Origin: DAOTWA01 sp963702935
Lineage (GTDB): Bacteria > Chloroflexota > Anaerolineae > Anaerolineales > Anaerolineaceae
Assembly: GCA_963702935.1 (NCBI GenBank)
Contig: OY969772.1
Coordinates: 682,001-746,000 of the forward strand
Reading direction: 5' to 3'
Length of the DNA: 64,000 bases
Below, piece by piece: positions 1 through 7,736 of the stretch. Both the position numbers and the translations under genes were made by a program. Positions within the stretch are counted from its first letter, which is position 1. Each line of letters starts with the position of its first letter. The notes under the pieces are model-generated. The model saw nothing but the letters and a program-made list of their open reading frames with translations. It was not told where the DNA came from and ran no database searches.

Positions 1-712
1 AGGCGCGCAGGTCGCGCATGACGGCCTTGACCTCGTCCATTTCTTCCCCCAGGCCAAGCATGATGCCGGACTTGGTGAGCACCTCGGGGTCCAGCTTCTT
101 GGCGTTGCTGAGGGTGGCCTCGGACCATTCGTAGTGATCCTGCGGCTGGACGGCCTTGAACAAGCGCGGAACGGTCTCCACGTTGTGGTTGAGGATCTCG
201 GGACGGGCATCCATCACGATCTTGAGCGCCTCCAGGCTGCCCTTGAAGTCGGGGATGAGCACTTCGATGGAACAGCCGGGGTGGATCTGGCGGATGCGGC
301 GGATGACCATGGCGAAGATCGGCGCGCCGCCGTCTTTGCGCTCGTCACGGTTGACGCTGGTGATCACGGCGTGCTTGAGATTCATGGCCTTGACCGCCTG
401 GGCCACCCGCTCCGGCTCGAGCCAGTCCAGCGCGATTGGCTGGCCATGCTTGATATCGCAGAAACCGCAGGTGCGGGTGCAAACGTCGCCCAACATTAAG
501 AAAGTAGCCGTGCCGCTGCCCCAGCACTCGCCCATATTGGGACAGCCGGCCTCTTCACAGACCGTGTGCAGGGCCTTCTTGCGCATCAGGTCTTGCAGCC
601 ATTCGTAAGTTTCTCCCGCCGGGGCGCGCACGCGGATCCAACTGGGGCGGCGCATGGGGGTAGTATCTAATTTTTCGGGATTTACTCTATCTCTGGTCGG
701 AATACTCGGCAT
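1..712 (-). CDS. lipA: lipoyl synthase, C-terminus beyond the window
   Basis: Radical SAM enzyme that inserts two sulfur atoms into protein-bound octanoyl groups, completing lipoyl cofactors of 2-oxoacid dehydrogenases and the glycine cleavage H protein. From the ATG at 712 the frame stays open to the window edge, so 237 residues are visible and the C-terminus is outside. The auxiliary-cluster cysteines are at residues 52, 57 and 63 (CX4CX5C) and the radical SAM triad CX3CX2C (CTRTCGFC) at 78, 82 and 85, exactly the lipoyl synthase arrangement. HAVITSVNRDE and LTKSGIMLGLGE are further family motifs. An AGGAG ribosome site lies about six bases before the ATG. The flavoprotein gene just upstream on the same strand ends only 21 bases away, so the two are probably co-transcribed. 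Confidence 0.96.
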   Translation of the reverse strand, partial: MPSIPTRDRVNPEKLDTTPMRRPSWIRVRAPAGETYEWLQDLMRKKALHTVCEEAGCPNMGECWGSGTATFLMLGDVCTRTCGFCDIKHGQPIALDWLEPERVAQAVKAMNLKHAVITSVNRDERKDGGAPIFAMVIRRIRQIHPGCSIEVLIPDFKGSLEALKIVMDARPEILNHNVETVPRLFKAVQPQDHYEWSEATLSNAKKLDPEVLTKSGIMLGLGEEMDEVKAVMRDLRA

Positions 713-732
713 AGTTATCTCCTGGAGGTTAA

Positions 733-1362
733 TTATAAACCCATTCCAGGTTGGCCAACTTCTTTGGCCACCTTCAAGGTACGCTCGGCCAGAAAGCTCA
801 ACCGCCTGCGCACTTCCTCCTCTTGGATCAAGCCGCCAAACAGGCCCTCGGTATCGAACCCACTGTTATTGATCACCTCGAAGCCGGCTACTTTCTTTCC
901 AATCCCCTTGACTTCGTCGGCCATGATCGAAGGCGTCCACTGCGCTCCACTGGAATTTTGAGGAGCGCCGATGACCACTGCGCTTACCACCGATTCCTTT
1001 AGCTTTTCAGCCGGCGCCTCACGGAAAAACGCCTGTTCCCGCTGGGAAAACGCTACCCATAGCGCCGGGGGCAGCCCGCCGTAATTGGGCACGAAAAGCA
1101 ACAGGATGTCGGCAGCCCACGCCTTCTGCCAGATCGCCAACACGTCGTCATGGATGGGGCACGCCTCTCGCTTTCCCTTTTGCGGGTCCCGGTGCCGCAC
1201 GCATTCATAGTCGCAGTTTTGACAGGGAGTGATGCGATAGTCGTAGAAATTGACCAGCTCGGTGTCCACACCTGCATCCGCCAAACGGTCCAGCACGAAG
1301 CGCGCAAAATCGAAACAATTGCCTTGCTTCCTTGCGCTCACGACCAAAGCCAGGGCATTCAT
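733..1362 (-). CDS. iron-sulfur flavoprotein / NAD(P)H-dependent FMN reductase family
   Basis: A flavodoxin-fold protein of about 209 residues. It begins with a beta strand and phosphate-binding loop (ALALVVSARKQGN) as in WrbA/Isf flavoproteins, and has a tyrosine-containing flavin loop (VPNYGGLPP). A cysteine cluster CX2CX3CX13C at residues 47, 50, 54 and 68 sits where iron-sulfur flavoproteins (Isf) carry their compact 4Fe-4S motif, so electron transfer through FMN plus a cluster is likely; the last spacing is longer than in classical Isf. I place the start at the internal ATG at 1362 rather than the upstream ATG at 1380, because GGGAGGGAG precedes 1362 and the family begins at this strand. 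Electron donor and partner cannot be read from the sequence. Confidence 0.8.
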   Translation of the reverse strand: MNALALVVSARKQGNCFDFARFVLDRLADAGVDTELVNFYDYRITPCQNCDYECVRHRDPQKGKREACPIHDDVLAIWQKAWAADILLLFVPNYGGLPPALWVAFSQREQAFFREAPAEKLKESVVSAVVIGAPQNSSGAQWTPSIMADEVKGIGKKVAGFEVINNSGFDTEGLFGGLIQEEEVRRRLSFLAERTLKVAKEVGQPGMGL

Positions 1363-1386
1363 CCCCACTCCCTCCCGCATTATTTC

Positions 1387-1423
1387 TCAGCCTCGCGAAG
1401 GTTTTAGACCTTCGCGAGGCTGA
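1387..1423. repeat. perfect hairpin of the CTTCGCGAGG family
   Basis: Two 16-base arms (1387-1402 and 1408-1423) are exact reverse complements around a five-base loop. No T-run follows on either strand, so this is a repeat rather than a clear terminator. It belongs with the palindromes at 3363-3402 and 7381-7419, which share the CTTGCGAAGGT core. Confidence 0.8.
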
Positions 1424-1432
1424 AGACGGCAT

Positions 1433-2596
1433 TTAATTTGCGGAGATATAGCCCATGGGCGCCGGAGCGATCTGCTCGACCGGCAGCACGTCGATCAGCT
1501 CATAGTCTCTCTGGCCCAGGCCGAGCTGCTCGCCATAAGCAGCCACCAGGTAGGGATCCTTATAGGGGCCGTGCAATTGCTGGAACGGATGCCCTTCGCG
1601 CCGGATGACTTCCATCGAGGTCGGCACGTTCTCCTCGATCAGGCGCGTTTCGGCGAGCTTGTCCAGCACGGCGAACTCGATGGCTACGATGTCGTCCGAG
1701 CCGAAGATGCCCGCGTCCGGCAGGATGGGCATGCCGGTGAAGCCGAAGCAGTCGCACACGGGAGTGATTTGCGTCGCCAGGCTGATGAAGGTGGTCTTGC
1801 CCGGCGAGAAGGTGGACAGCGTCAGCTTGGCGCTGATGGCGCAGGCTTCCTGGAAAGCGCTGAAGTTCACCGGGTCGATCTTCAGGCAGCCGTCCGGAGC
1901 CACCTGCAGGCAACGCCCGCACTGGTTGCACTGCTCGAAGTGCATGTGCACCTCTTTCGGGTTGGTCTTGTCTTCCACCAGGGCTCCGTGCGGGCAGGCC
2001 GCCAGGATGCGCTGGCGCGTGGCGTCGTCGGGGCATTTCTCGGCGAACCAGTAGCGGTCGAAGTGATTGGTGTCGTGGATCTGGCTGCGCGTCTTGCCGG
2101 TCATGCAGCCTAGCGACAGGTTCTTGAAAGCCCCGCCGAAGCCGCAGCTCGGGTGTCCCTTGATGTGGGAAAAATCGATCAGGAAGGAGGCGTCCTGGAT
2201 GGCGCCGGCCACCTGCCATTCTTCGATGCTCTTGAAGGGATAACGGTGAGCGTAGAAATACTTCTCGTTGGGGCCGGCCGCCGGGATGACCGGGCAGCCC
2301 AGCACTTCGGTGGTGTAACCGCGCGCCTCGCAGCCCTCCACGTCCCAATCCACGTCGGCGATGAAGGGCTTGCCGCCGCCATCTTTGACGGCCTGCACGA
2401 CCTTACGCACGAACACGGGGTGGACAGTGGAGTAGCCGATATTATTACCGACGTGCATCTTGATGGCGACCGTCTCTTTCTTGACGCGGTCGCGCAGGTG
2501 CAGGCGCTCGATGATCAGGTCGAGCTTGGCAGGCAGGGTTTCTTTGGCGTCCAGGCGAGCCTGACGCGGGGATCCATAATAGACGGGAATAGGCAT
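1433..2596 (-). CDS. DUF362 domain protein with ferredoxin-like cysteines
   Basis: Protein of 387 residues matching the DUF362 family. Residues 1-185 carry the DUF362 core with the signatures AIKMHVGNN, DFSHIKGHPSCGFGGAFKN and LSLGCMTGK. In the middle is a cysteine-rich segment (CNQCGRCLQVAPDGC, about residues 224-239) resembling half of a bacterial 4Fe-4S ferredoxin, followed by a C-terminal DUF362 portion with DDIVAIEFAVLDK. The biochemical activity of the family is not settled; the iron-sulfur segment suggests a redox role. It lies upstream of the flavoprotein and lipA on the same strand, separated from them by the 1387-1423 hairpin. The start has a plain ATG with a modest upstream purine run. 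Confidence 0.85.
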   Translation of the reverse strand: MPIPVYYGSPRQARLDAKETLPAKLDLIIERLHLRDRVKKETVAIKMHVGNNIGYSTVHPVFVRKVVQAVKDGGGKPFIADVDWDVEGCEARGYTTEVLGCPVIPAAGPNEKYFYAHRYPFKSIEEWQVAGAIQDASFLIDFSHIKGHPSCGFGGAFKNLSLGCMTGKTRSQIHDTNHFDRYWFAEKCPDDATRQRILAACPHGALVEDKTNPKEVHMHFEQCNQCGRCLQVAPDGCLKIDPVNFSAFQEACAISAKLTLSTFSPGKTTFISLATQITPVCDCFGFTGMPILPDAGIFGSDDIVAIEFAVLDKLAETRLIEENVPTSMEVIRREGHPFQQLHGPYKDPYLVAAYGEQLGLGQRDYELIDVLPVEQIAPAPMGYISAN

Positions 2597-2734
2597 GGAG
2601 ATACCTTTCGTGGAGCTAGAAATTAGGGCAACGGTTAAATTTTCAAACGGTTGGCTCGCAGCCCATTATACTCGCTCCACGCGAGGAACGCCAATTTTTT
2701 TGGGCTTTCACTTTTCTTACATGGGGCAAAAAAT

Positions 2735-2807
2735 CCACCACAAAGGCACAAAGTACACAGAGTTTTCTCTTTCGAAAAGGATCCTCCGTGCTCTTTGTGC
2801 CCTGTGG
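2735..2807. repeat. long imperfect hairpin, CACCACGGAGGCACAGAG family
   Basis: The arm reading CCACAAAGGCACAAAG pairs with CTCTTTGTGCCCTGTGG after an AT-richer loop. The element occupies most of the 233-base gap between the DUF362 and CBS genes. Related copies are at 24852-24926 and 39721-39793, with single arms near 26893 and 47217. Confidence 0.75.
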
Positions 2808-2829
2808 CGCAAATATTGGCGTCGGCGCC

Positions 2830-3267
2830 TCACCGGCTGCGCCCGGTGATGTAATTTTCCAGGTTCTGGATGTCGAACTCCTGCTGGGAGATGATCTCCT
2901 TCACCACGTCGCCAATGGAGATGATGCCGGTGACCTGCTCGCCCTCCACCACCGGCAGGTGGCGGATGCGTTTCTCCGTCATCAGGTCCATGCAATCGCG
3001 CACCGTTTGCTCCGGGCGGATAGTGGTTACCTGCGCCGTCATAATCTCGCTCACGCGGGTAGTTTCGACGGGGTGTCCCTTCAGGATCACGCGGCGGGCG
3101 TAGTCGCGCTCAGACAACATGCCCACCAGCTTGCCGGCCTCCATGACCAGCAACGCCCCCACGTTCTTCTCGTCCAAAACGCGCAGGGCCTCCAGGATGG
3201 TAGCCTCCGGCGAGACGGACCACACGTTGTGCCCCTTCGTTTGCAAAAGCTGACCAACGGTTCTCAT
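2830..3267 (-). CDS. CBS-pair protein
   Basis: A 145-residue protein consisting almost entirely of two CBS motifs (residues about 8-60 and 75-130), a module that binds adenosyl ligands such as AMP, ATP or SAM and senses energy state. LVGMLSERDYARRV and VTGIISIGDVVKEII are the two characteristic strand-helix segments. There is no attached catalytic domain, so it probably regulates a partner in trans. GGAGG is spaced five bases before the ATG. The C-terminal codons overlap a small GC-rich hairpin (TCACCGG/CCGGTGA). Confidence 0.9.
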   Translation of the reverse strand: MRTVGQLLQTKGHNVWSVSPEATILEALRVLDEKNVGALLVMEAGKLVGMLSERDYARRVILKGHPVETTRVSEIMTAQVTTIRPEQTVRDCMDLMTEKRIRHLPVVEGEQVTGIISIGDVVKEIISQQEFDIQNLENYITGRSR

Positions 3268-3362
3268 GCCATCCTCCTTACTTGAACCAACCTATAACCA
3301 TAGGATCCAAACCAGTTGCGCGGAGATGTTTATATTCTACAATATTTATGGGAAATATCAAT

Positions 3363-3402
3363 AACCTTGCGAAGGTGGTTTCGAAACCACCTTCGCAAGG
3401 TT
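3363..3402. repeat. 40-bp perfect palindrome
   Basis: Every base from 3363 to 3402 is symmetrical around TTCGAA, with outer arms AACCTTGCGAAGGTGG. It stands just before the stop codon of the NfeD gene (minus strand, ending at 3415). No T-run follows, but a cruciform or transcript hairpin at the end of that gene is plausible. Confidence 0.85.
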
Positions 3403-3414
3403 GAGAATGGATCC

Positions 3415-4737
3415 CTAACCTGCTCTTCTCACCCGCAGCTTGAGGCCCTCGGTGCCGATGACTTCCACGCGCGCGCCCATGGGCACGGCTTCCTCGCCCT
3501 CCGCCAGCTCGGCGCTCCACAATTCGCTGCCCAACTGCACCTGTCCACGCGGGTTGAGCGCGCTGCGCGTGATGCCCACCTGGCCTTGCAGGGAGTATTG
3601 TCCGGTGCGCACGGGCGCTTTCTGGGCGCGCAAGGCCAGCGAGACGATCGTGAAGAAAAAGGCCGCCGTCACCAGGCCGGTGCCGACTACCAGCGGCACC
3701 GAGACGCGCTGGAAAGAAGGCGCGCCCGGCGAGTTGAACAGGATCAGCGAGCCGGCGATGAAGGAGGCGATGCCCACCGCCGTCAGCGCGCCGTGGGTAG
3801 GCGCTTTGATATCCAGGATGAACAGCACGAAGGCCGCCAGCAGGAACACCAGGCCGAACCAATTGACCGGCAGGATGTCCAGGCCGTAGCCGGCCAGCGC
3901 CAGGCAGACTACGCCGATGAAGCCGGCCACCCAGCCGCCGGGGCTGGAAAGCTCGATCAGGAGCGCGTTTACGCCCAGGGTCAGCAGCAGGAAGACGATA
4001 TTGGGATCGATCAGCGTCCCCAGGATCTGCTCGAACAGGCTGGTCGGGTAATCGACCACGTTGATATGGGTCGTATCCAGCAGGCGCGCGCCCTGGGTGG
4101 TGTATACGGTGAAGCCGTTGAGCTGGCTCAGCAGATCGGGAACGTCCGTGGCGATGAAGTCCACCATGCCGGCCGCTTTGGCCTCCTGCACGGAGGCGGC
4201 CGAGGCGTTATCGATAGCCTGATTGGCCATGTTTACCGCCGCCGGGCCGCGCCGGTCGGCCAGCGAGCGCACCGTGGCTTTCATGATCTCCTTGACCTTG
4301 GTAGCCTCAGTCGTGCTGAGGTCCTGGCCCTGCGATCCCACCGGGCTGGCCGCGCCGATGGCTGTGCCGGGCGCCATGGCGGCGGCTTGGCCGGCCAGGG
4401 TGAGGATGGTGCCCGCGCTGCCCGCCATAGCTCCTTGCGGGTAAACGTAAACCACCACTGGAACGGCGCTTCCCTGGATCGCGGTGACCATGCGGTTGAG
4501 CAGATTGATGTCGCCGCCGGGCGTATTGAGCAGGAAGACGATCAGCTCGTCGTTGTTTAGCTCAGCGGTGCGGATGCCGCGCTCCAGGTAATCGGCCATG
4601 ACCGGGGTGAGGGCCCCGTCTCCGGTCAGCACCAGGGCCGTGGGGTTGCCCGATTGCGCCCAGGCAGGCCGGCCGGGCAGGAAAAGCCCCACCAGCAGGC
4701 CCAAGGTCAGCAGAAGAAATCCAAGGCGCGCTTTCAT
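3415..4737 (-). CDS. NfeD-family membrane-bound serine protease (ClpP class)
   Basis: Long-form NfeD of 440 residues. Residues 1-27 are a signal peptide ending in AWAQ. Next comes a ClpP/SppA-like Ser-Lys protease domain (about 30-230) with NTPGGDINLLNRM, the nucleophile-region motif GAMAGSAGT and a downstream lysine-bearing helix. Four or five transmembrane segments (about 240-350) follow, and the protein ends in an OB-fold NfeD domain (about 365-440, LQGQVGITRSALNPRGQVQL). Family members take part in membrane protein quality control, commonly beside a stomatin or flotillin gene; none is next to this one. GGAGGTAAGT directly precedes the ATG. Confidence 0.92.
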   Translation of the reverse strand: MKARLGFLLLTLGLLVGLFLPGRPAWAQSGNPTALVLTGDGALTPVMADYLERGIRTAELNNDELIVFLLNTPGGDINLLNRMVTAIQGSAVPVVVYVYPQGAMAGSAGTILTLAGQAAAMAPGTAIGAASPVGSQGQDLSTTEATKVKEIMKATVRSLADRRGPAAVNMANQAIDNASAASVQEAKAAGMVDFIATDVPDLLSQLNGFTVYTTQGARLLDTTHINVVDYPTSLFEQILGTLIDPNIVFLLLTLGVNALLIELSSPGGWVAGFIGVVCLALAGYGLDILPVNWFGLVFLLAAFVLFILDIKAPTHGALTAVGIASFIAGSLILFNSPGAPSFQRVSVPLVVGTGLVTAAFFFTIVSLALRAQKAPVRTGQYSLQGQVGITRSALNPRGQVQLGSELWSAELAEGEEAVPMGARVEVIGTEGLKLRVRRAG

Positions 4738-4844
4738 ACTTACCTCCAGGATACCAGCAAACGTCTACTCTTAAAGCAATTTTACCGCAGAGGGGGCCGG
4801 GCGCGGAGTTTTTGGGCTTCAGTGCGCCAGCCGCAAACCGGCAT

Positions 4845-5168
4845 CTAAGGCGTCAGGCCGGCTACGTAGCGGAAGGCCTCGTCGGCGAAGTTCTCCCAGT
4901 TGGAAGACTGCGCCAGTGGAATGCATACCCATTCTTTCATCGGCCGCCCGCGGCCCTGAGGGTCGAACAGACTGGCGCCTTCGACCCCCAGGGCCTGGGT
5001 GTGGGGCGCTCCCGAGAGCTTGAAGACCATGCTATCCTGGTGCAGGCCGGCAAATGCCTTCCCGTTGACCATGACGGACGGCATCCCAAACATGTGCCCC
5101 TGGACGACGCCCGGCATCAGGCTGAGCCGTGCGGCAATTAGCCCATAGGTATCCTCAGCTTCTGACAT
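4845..5168 (-). CDS. TfoX N-terminal domain protein
   Basis: A 107-residue stand-alone TfoX_N domain. The family pattern is visible as GHMFGMPSVMVNGKAFAGL, then VFKLSGA, and a C-terminal PMKEWVCIP with an aromatic helix. In proteobacteria TfoX/Sxy regulates competence, but single-domain relatives like this one occur in many phyla and their role is unknown. AAGGAGATCGAT lies before the ATG. It is transcribed toward nfeD with a 107-base gap. Confidence 0.82.
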   Translation of the reverse strand: MSEAEDTYGLIAARLSLMPGVVQGHMFGMPSVMVNGKAFAGLHQDSMVFKLSGAPHTQALGVEGASLFDPQGRGRPMKEWVCIPLAQSSNWENFADEAFRYVAGLTP

Positions 5169-5487
5169 ATCGATCTCCTTCTTTACATCCCGCGAGTATT
5201 CATCCGCCCTTTACCCCTCCATTTCATTATAAGGCCATTGAGGAGGGAATCGAGATTAGAGTGTCGAGGATAGTGAATCGAGAAGAGAGGGCAGAGAAGT
5301 CGAGAATAGTCAACCCTTTTCCTCACAAGCCAGGCATCCCGGATTAGGCAAGACGCAAAAACAACTCTCGTTTCTCCATTCTCTCTTTCCGACTTACACA
5401 AATCCTACATAAAGTTAACGTCCTTCTTGCACGCGCGACCTATCCTATAACCAGATTACAAAGCAATCATCAGGAAAGGAGCTACTT
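5169..5487. other. intergenic region upstream of dnaK
   Basis: About 320 bases between the divergent TfoX-like and dnaK starts. A low-complexity stretch of GAGAAGAGAG/GAGAATAGTC-type units (5260-5330) resembles those at 10730-10790 and 12260-12300. The part nearest dnaK is AT-rich and should hold its promoter, but I see no CIRCE element and no convincing sigma-32 pair; TTGCAC (5427) and TATAAC (5446) are only 13 bases apart. AGGAAAGGAG serves as the dnaK ribosome site. Confidence 0.5.
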
Positions 5488-7362
5488 ATGTCCAAAATTA
5501 TCGGTATCGACCTGGGAACTACCAACAGCGTGGTAGCCGTCATGGAAGGCGGCGATCCGCTCGTGATCACCACCGCCGAGGGATCACGCTTGCTGCCCTC
5601 CGTGGTCGCCTTCAGCAAGAACGGCGAGCGCCTGGTGGGGCAGCCGGCCAAGCGACAGGCAGTCATCAACCCGGAGAACACCGTTTACTCGATCAAGCGT
5701 TTCATGGGCCGCCGCTACGATGAAGTAGAAGACGAGCGCAAGATGGTGCCTTACAGCGTGGAGAAGGGCGCCGCCGGCGACGCGCGCGTGAAGATCCCAC
5801 TGAACGGGCGCGAATACACCCCGCAGGAGATCTCCGCCATGATCCTGGCCAAGCTCAAGGCCGACGCGGAGGCTTACCTGGGCGAGACCATCACCCAGGC
5901 AGTCATCACCGTTCCGGCTTACTTCAACGACAGCCAGCGCCAGGCCACCAAGGACGCCGGCAAGATCGCCGGCCTGGACGTGCTGCGCATCATCAACGAG
6001 CCGACGGCCTCGGCCCTGGCCTACGGGCTGGACAAGAAAGACAACGAGACCATCCTGGTCTTCGACCTGGGCGGCGGCACGTTCGACGTCAGCCTGCTGG
6101 AAGTGGGCGAAGGAGTGGTGGAAGTCAAATCCACCAACGGCGACACCCACCTGGGCGGCGACGACTGGGACCAGCGCATCGTCAACTGGGCCGCCGACGA
6201 ATTCAAGCGCGAGACCGGCATCGACCTGCGCTCTGACCGCCAGGCCCTGCAGCGCCTGCGCGAGGCGGCCGAGAAGGCCAAGATCGAGCTTTCCAGCATG
6301 ATGGAGACCGAGATCAACCTGCCCTACATCACCGCGGACGCCTCCGGCCCCAAGCACATGCAGCTCAAGCTGAGCCGCTCGCGCTTCGAGCAAATGACCG
6401 AAGAGCTGGTGCAGCGCCTGCGCGGGCCCTTCGAGGCGGCCCTGCGCGACGCCAACCTGAAAGCCTCGCAAGTCAACGAGGTCGTGCTGGTAGGCGGCGC
6501 CTCGCGCATGCCCATGGTGCAAGACCTGGTGCGCTCGCTGGCCGGCAAGGAGCCTAACAAAGGCGTCAACCCAGACGAAGTCGTGGCGGTCGGCGCGGCC
6601 ATCCAGGCCGGCGTGCTGAGCGGACAGGTGAAGGACGTGCTCTTGCTGGACGTGACCCCCCTGTCGCTGGGCGTAGAGACCATGGGCGGCGTGATGACCC
6701 CCCTCATCGAGCGCAACACCACCATCCCGGTGAAGAAGACCGAGGTGTTCTCCACGGCAGAGGACAGCCAGACGGCGGTGGACGTGCACGTCTTGCAAGG
6801 CGAGCGCCCTATGGCCGCCGACAACATGAGCCTGGGCCGCTTCCGCCTGGACGGCATCCCGGCTGCCCCGCGCGGTATGCCGCAGGTCGAGGTGACCTTC
6901 GACATCGACGCCAACGGCATCCTCAACGTTACCGCGCGCGACAAGGCCAGCGGCAAGGAACAGAAGGTAACCATCACCGCCTCGACCAACCTGAACAAGG
7001 GCGACGTAGAGCGCATGGTGCAGGAAGCCCAAAAGAACCAGGCCGAAGACAAGCGCCTCCGCGAGCTGGTGGAGGCCCGCAACAACGCCGACAGCGTGAT
7101 CTACCAGGTCGAGAAGGCCCTACGCGAGACCTCGAGCGTACCGGAAGGCACGCGCAGCGACGTGCAGATGCTCATCAACGAGCTGCGCCAGACCGCTCAA
7201 GCTGACGACATCAACCGCATCCGCCAGCAGACCGAGGCGCTGCAGAACGCGGCCAACGCCCTGGCGCGCCAGTCTGCGGCTCAGAGCCAGCCGGGCGGCC
7301 CGGGCGGAGACGGCCACGGCCCGGAAGGCGAAGTGGTGGAAGGCGAATTCCACGAGGCCTGA
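5488..7362 (+). CDS. dnaK: molecular chaperone DnaK (Hsp70)
   Basis: ATP-driven Hsp70 chaperone of 624 residues. The ATPase domain (1-370) shows IIGIDLGTTNSVVAVMEGG, the second signature FDLGGGTFDVSLLEVGEG and the third VVLVGGASRMPMVQDLV. The linker VLLLDVTPLSLGVETMGG leads to the substrate-binding domain with NTTIPVKKTEVFSTAEDSQ. The lid is followed by a Gly/Gln-rich tail ending EGEVVEGEFHEA, the usual acidic DnaK terminus. AGGAAAGGAG lies before the ATG. No grpE, dnaJ or hrcA is adjacent, and a strong terminator follows, so this is a monocistronic copy. Confidence 0.98.
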   Translation: MSKIIGIDLGTTNSVVAVMEGGDPLVITTAEGSRLLPSVVAFSKNGERLVGQPAKRQAVINPENTVYSIKRFMGRRYDEVEDERKMVPYSVEKGAAGDARVKIPLNGREYTPQEISAMILAKLKADAEAYLGETITQAVITVPAYFNDSQRQATKDAGKIAGLDVLRIINEPTASALAYGLDKKDNETILVFDLGGGTFDVSLLEVGEGVVEVKSTNGDTHLGGDDWDQRIVNWAADEFKRETGIDLRSDRQALQRLREAAEKAKIELSSMMETEINLPYITADASGPKHMQLKLSRSRFEQMTEELVQRLRGPFEAALRDANLKASQVNEVVLVGGASRMPMVQDLVRSLAGKEPNKGVNPDEVVAVGAAIQAGVLSGQVKDVLLLDVTPLSLGVETMGGVMTPLIERNTTIPVKKTEVFSTAEDSQTAVDVHVLQGERPMAADNMSLGRFRLDGIPAAPRGMPQVEVTFDIDANGILNVTARDKASGKEQKVTITASTNLNKGDVERMVQEAQKNQAEDKRLRELVEARNNADSVIYQVEKALRETSSVPEGTRSDVQMLINELRQTAQADDINRIRQQTEALQNAANALARQSAAQSQPGGPGGDGHGPEGEVVEGEFHEA

Positions 7363-7380
7363 GAGAGCGTCAGACAATTC

Positions 7381-7419
7381 AACCTTGCGAAGGTCTTTCG
7401 ACCTTCGCAAGGTTTTTTT
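7381..7419 (+). terminator. intrinsic terminator of dnaK
   Basis: Perfect 14-base stem (AACCTTGCGAAGGT with its complement) around a six-base loop, followed directly by seven T residues. The stem core is the same palindrome seen at 3363-3402. Confidence 0.93.
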
Positions 7420-7736
7420 ATTTCCCATAAATTCAGATCATAGGCCAGAAATTAAATATTTCAAATTATTTTTAAATGAATATTAATTTACATATTGACA
7501 AAATAAAAATTCCGTGTAGAATAATAGAGAACAACGAACGGCGGATAGGCTTTTCCGCGCAGGCCCGGCAGCTTCGGGCAGCGCTCCGCCGGATGGATAC
7601 CCCCCATTTCTGAAAGCAGCGGCAACGGCGGGAGGCGCGCGCGTCTCCCCTTCTATCCACGCGCTTGTTTTCAGGAAAGGCCCAAAACAAAACATTCCCC
7701 CCGCCCCGGCGGAGGTTCTTAGAGGAGGAAGCAAGC
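7420..7736 (+). other. AT-rich promoter region and long leader of the ABC exporter operon
   Basis: The first 75 bases are very AT-rich, then a promoter at 7495-7522 is followed by roughly 210 transcribed bases before the ATG at 7737. The leader is GC-rich with several complementary tracts, such as GGCGGA (7540s) with TCCGCC (7586-7591) and TGGATA with TATCCA (7655-7660). I recognise no known riboswitch. AGAGGAGGAA gives a strong ribosome site just before the start. Confidence 0.55.
7495..7522 (+). promoter_or_regulatory. sigma-70-type promoter for the exporter operon
   Basis: TTGACA (7495-7500), 16-base spacer, TAGAAT (7517-7522), preceded by an A/T-tract region like an UP element. It is the best promoter match between the dnaK terminator and the ABC genes. 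Confidence 0.7.

Noticed and set aside
5183..5401. Small minus-strand gene upstream of dnaK
   Set aside because: It consists of low-complexity DNA, lacks a ribosome site and shows no protein-like pattern.
5169..5487. CIRCE or sigma-32 heat-shock control of dnaK
   Set aside because: No TTAGCACTC-N9-GAGTGCTAA and no properly spaced heat-shock hexamers; the TTGCAC and TATAAC pair is too close.
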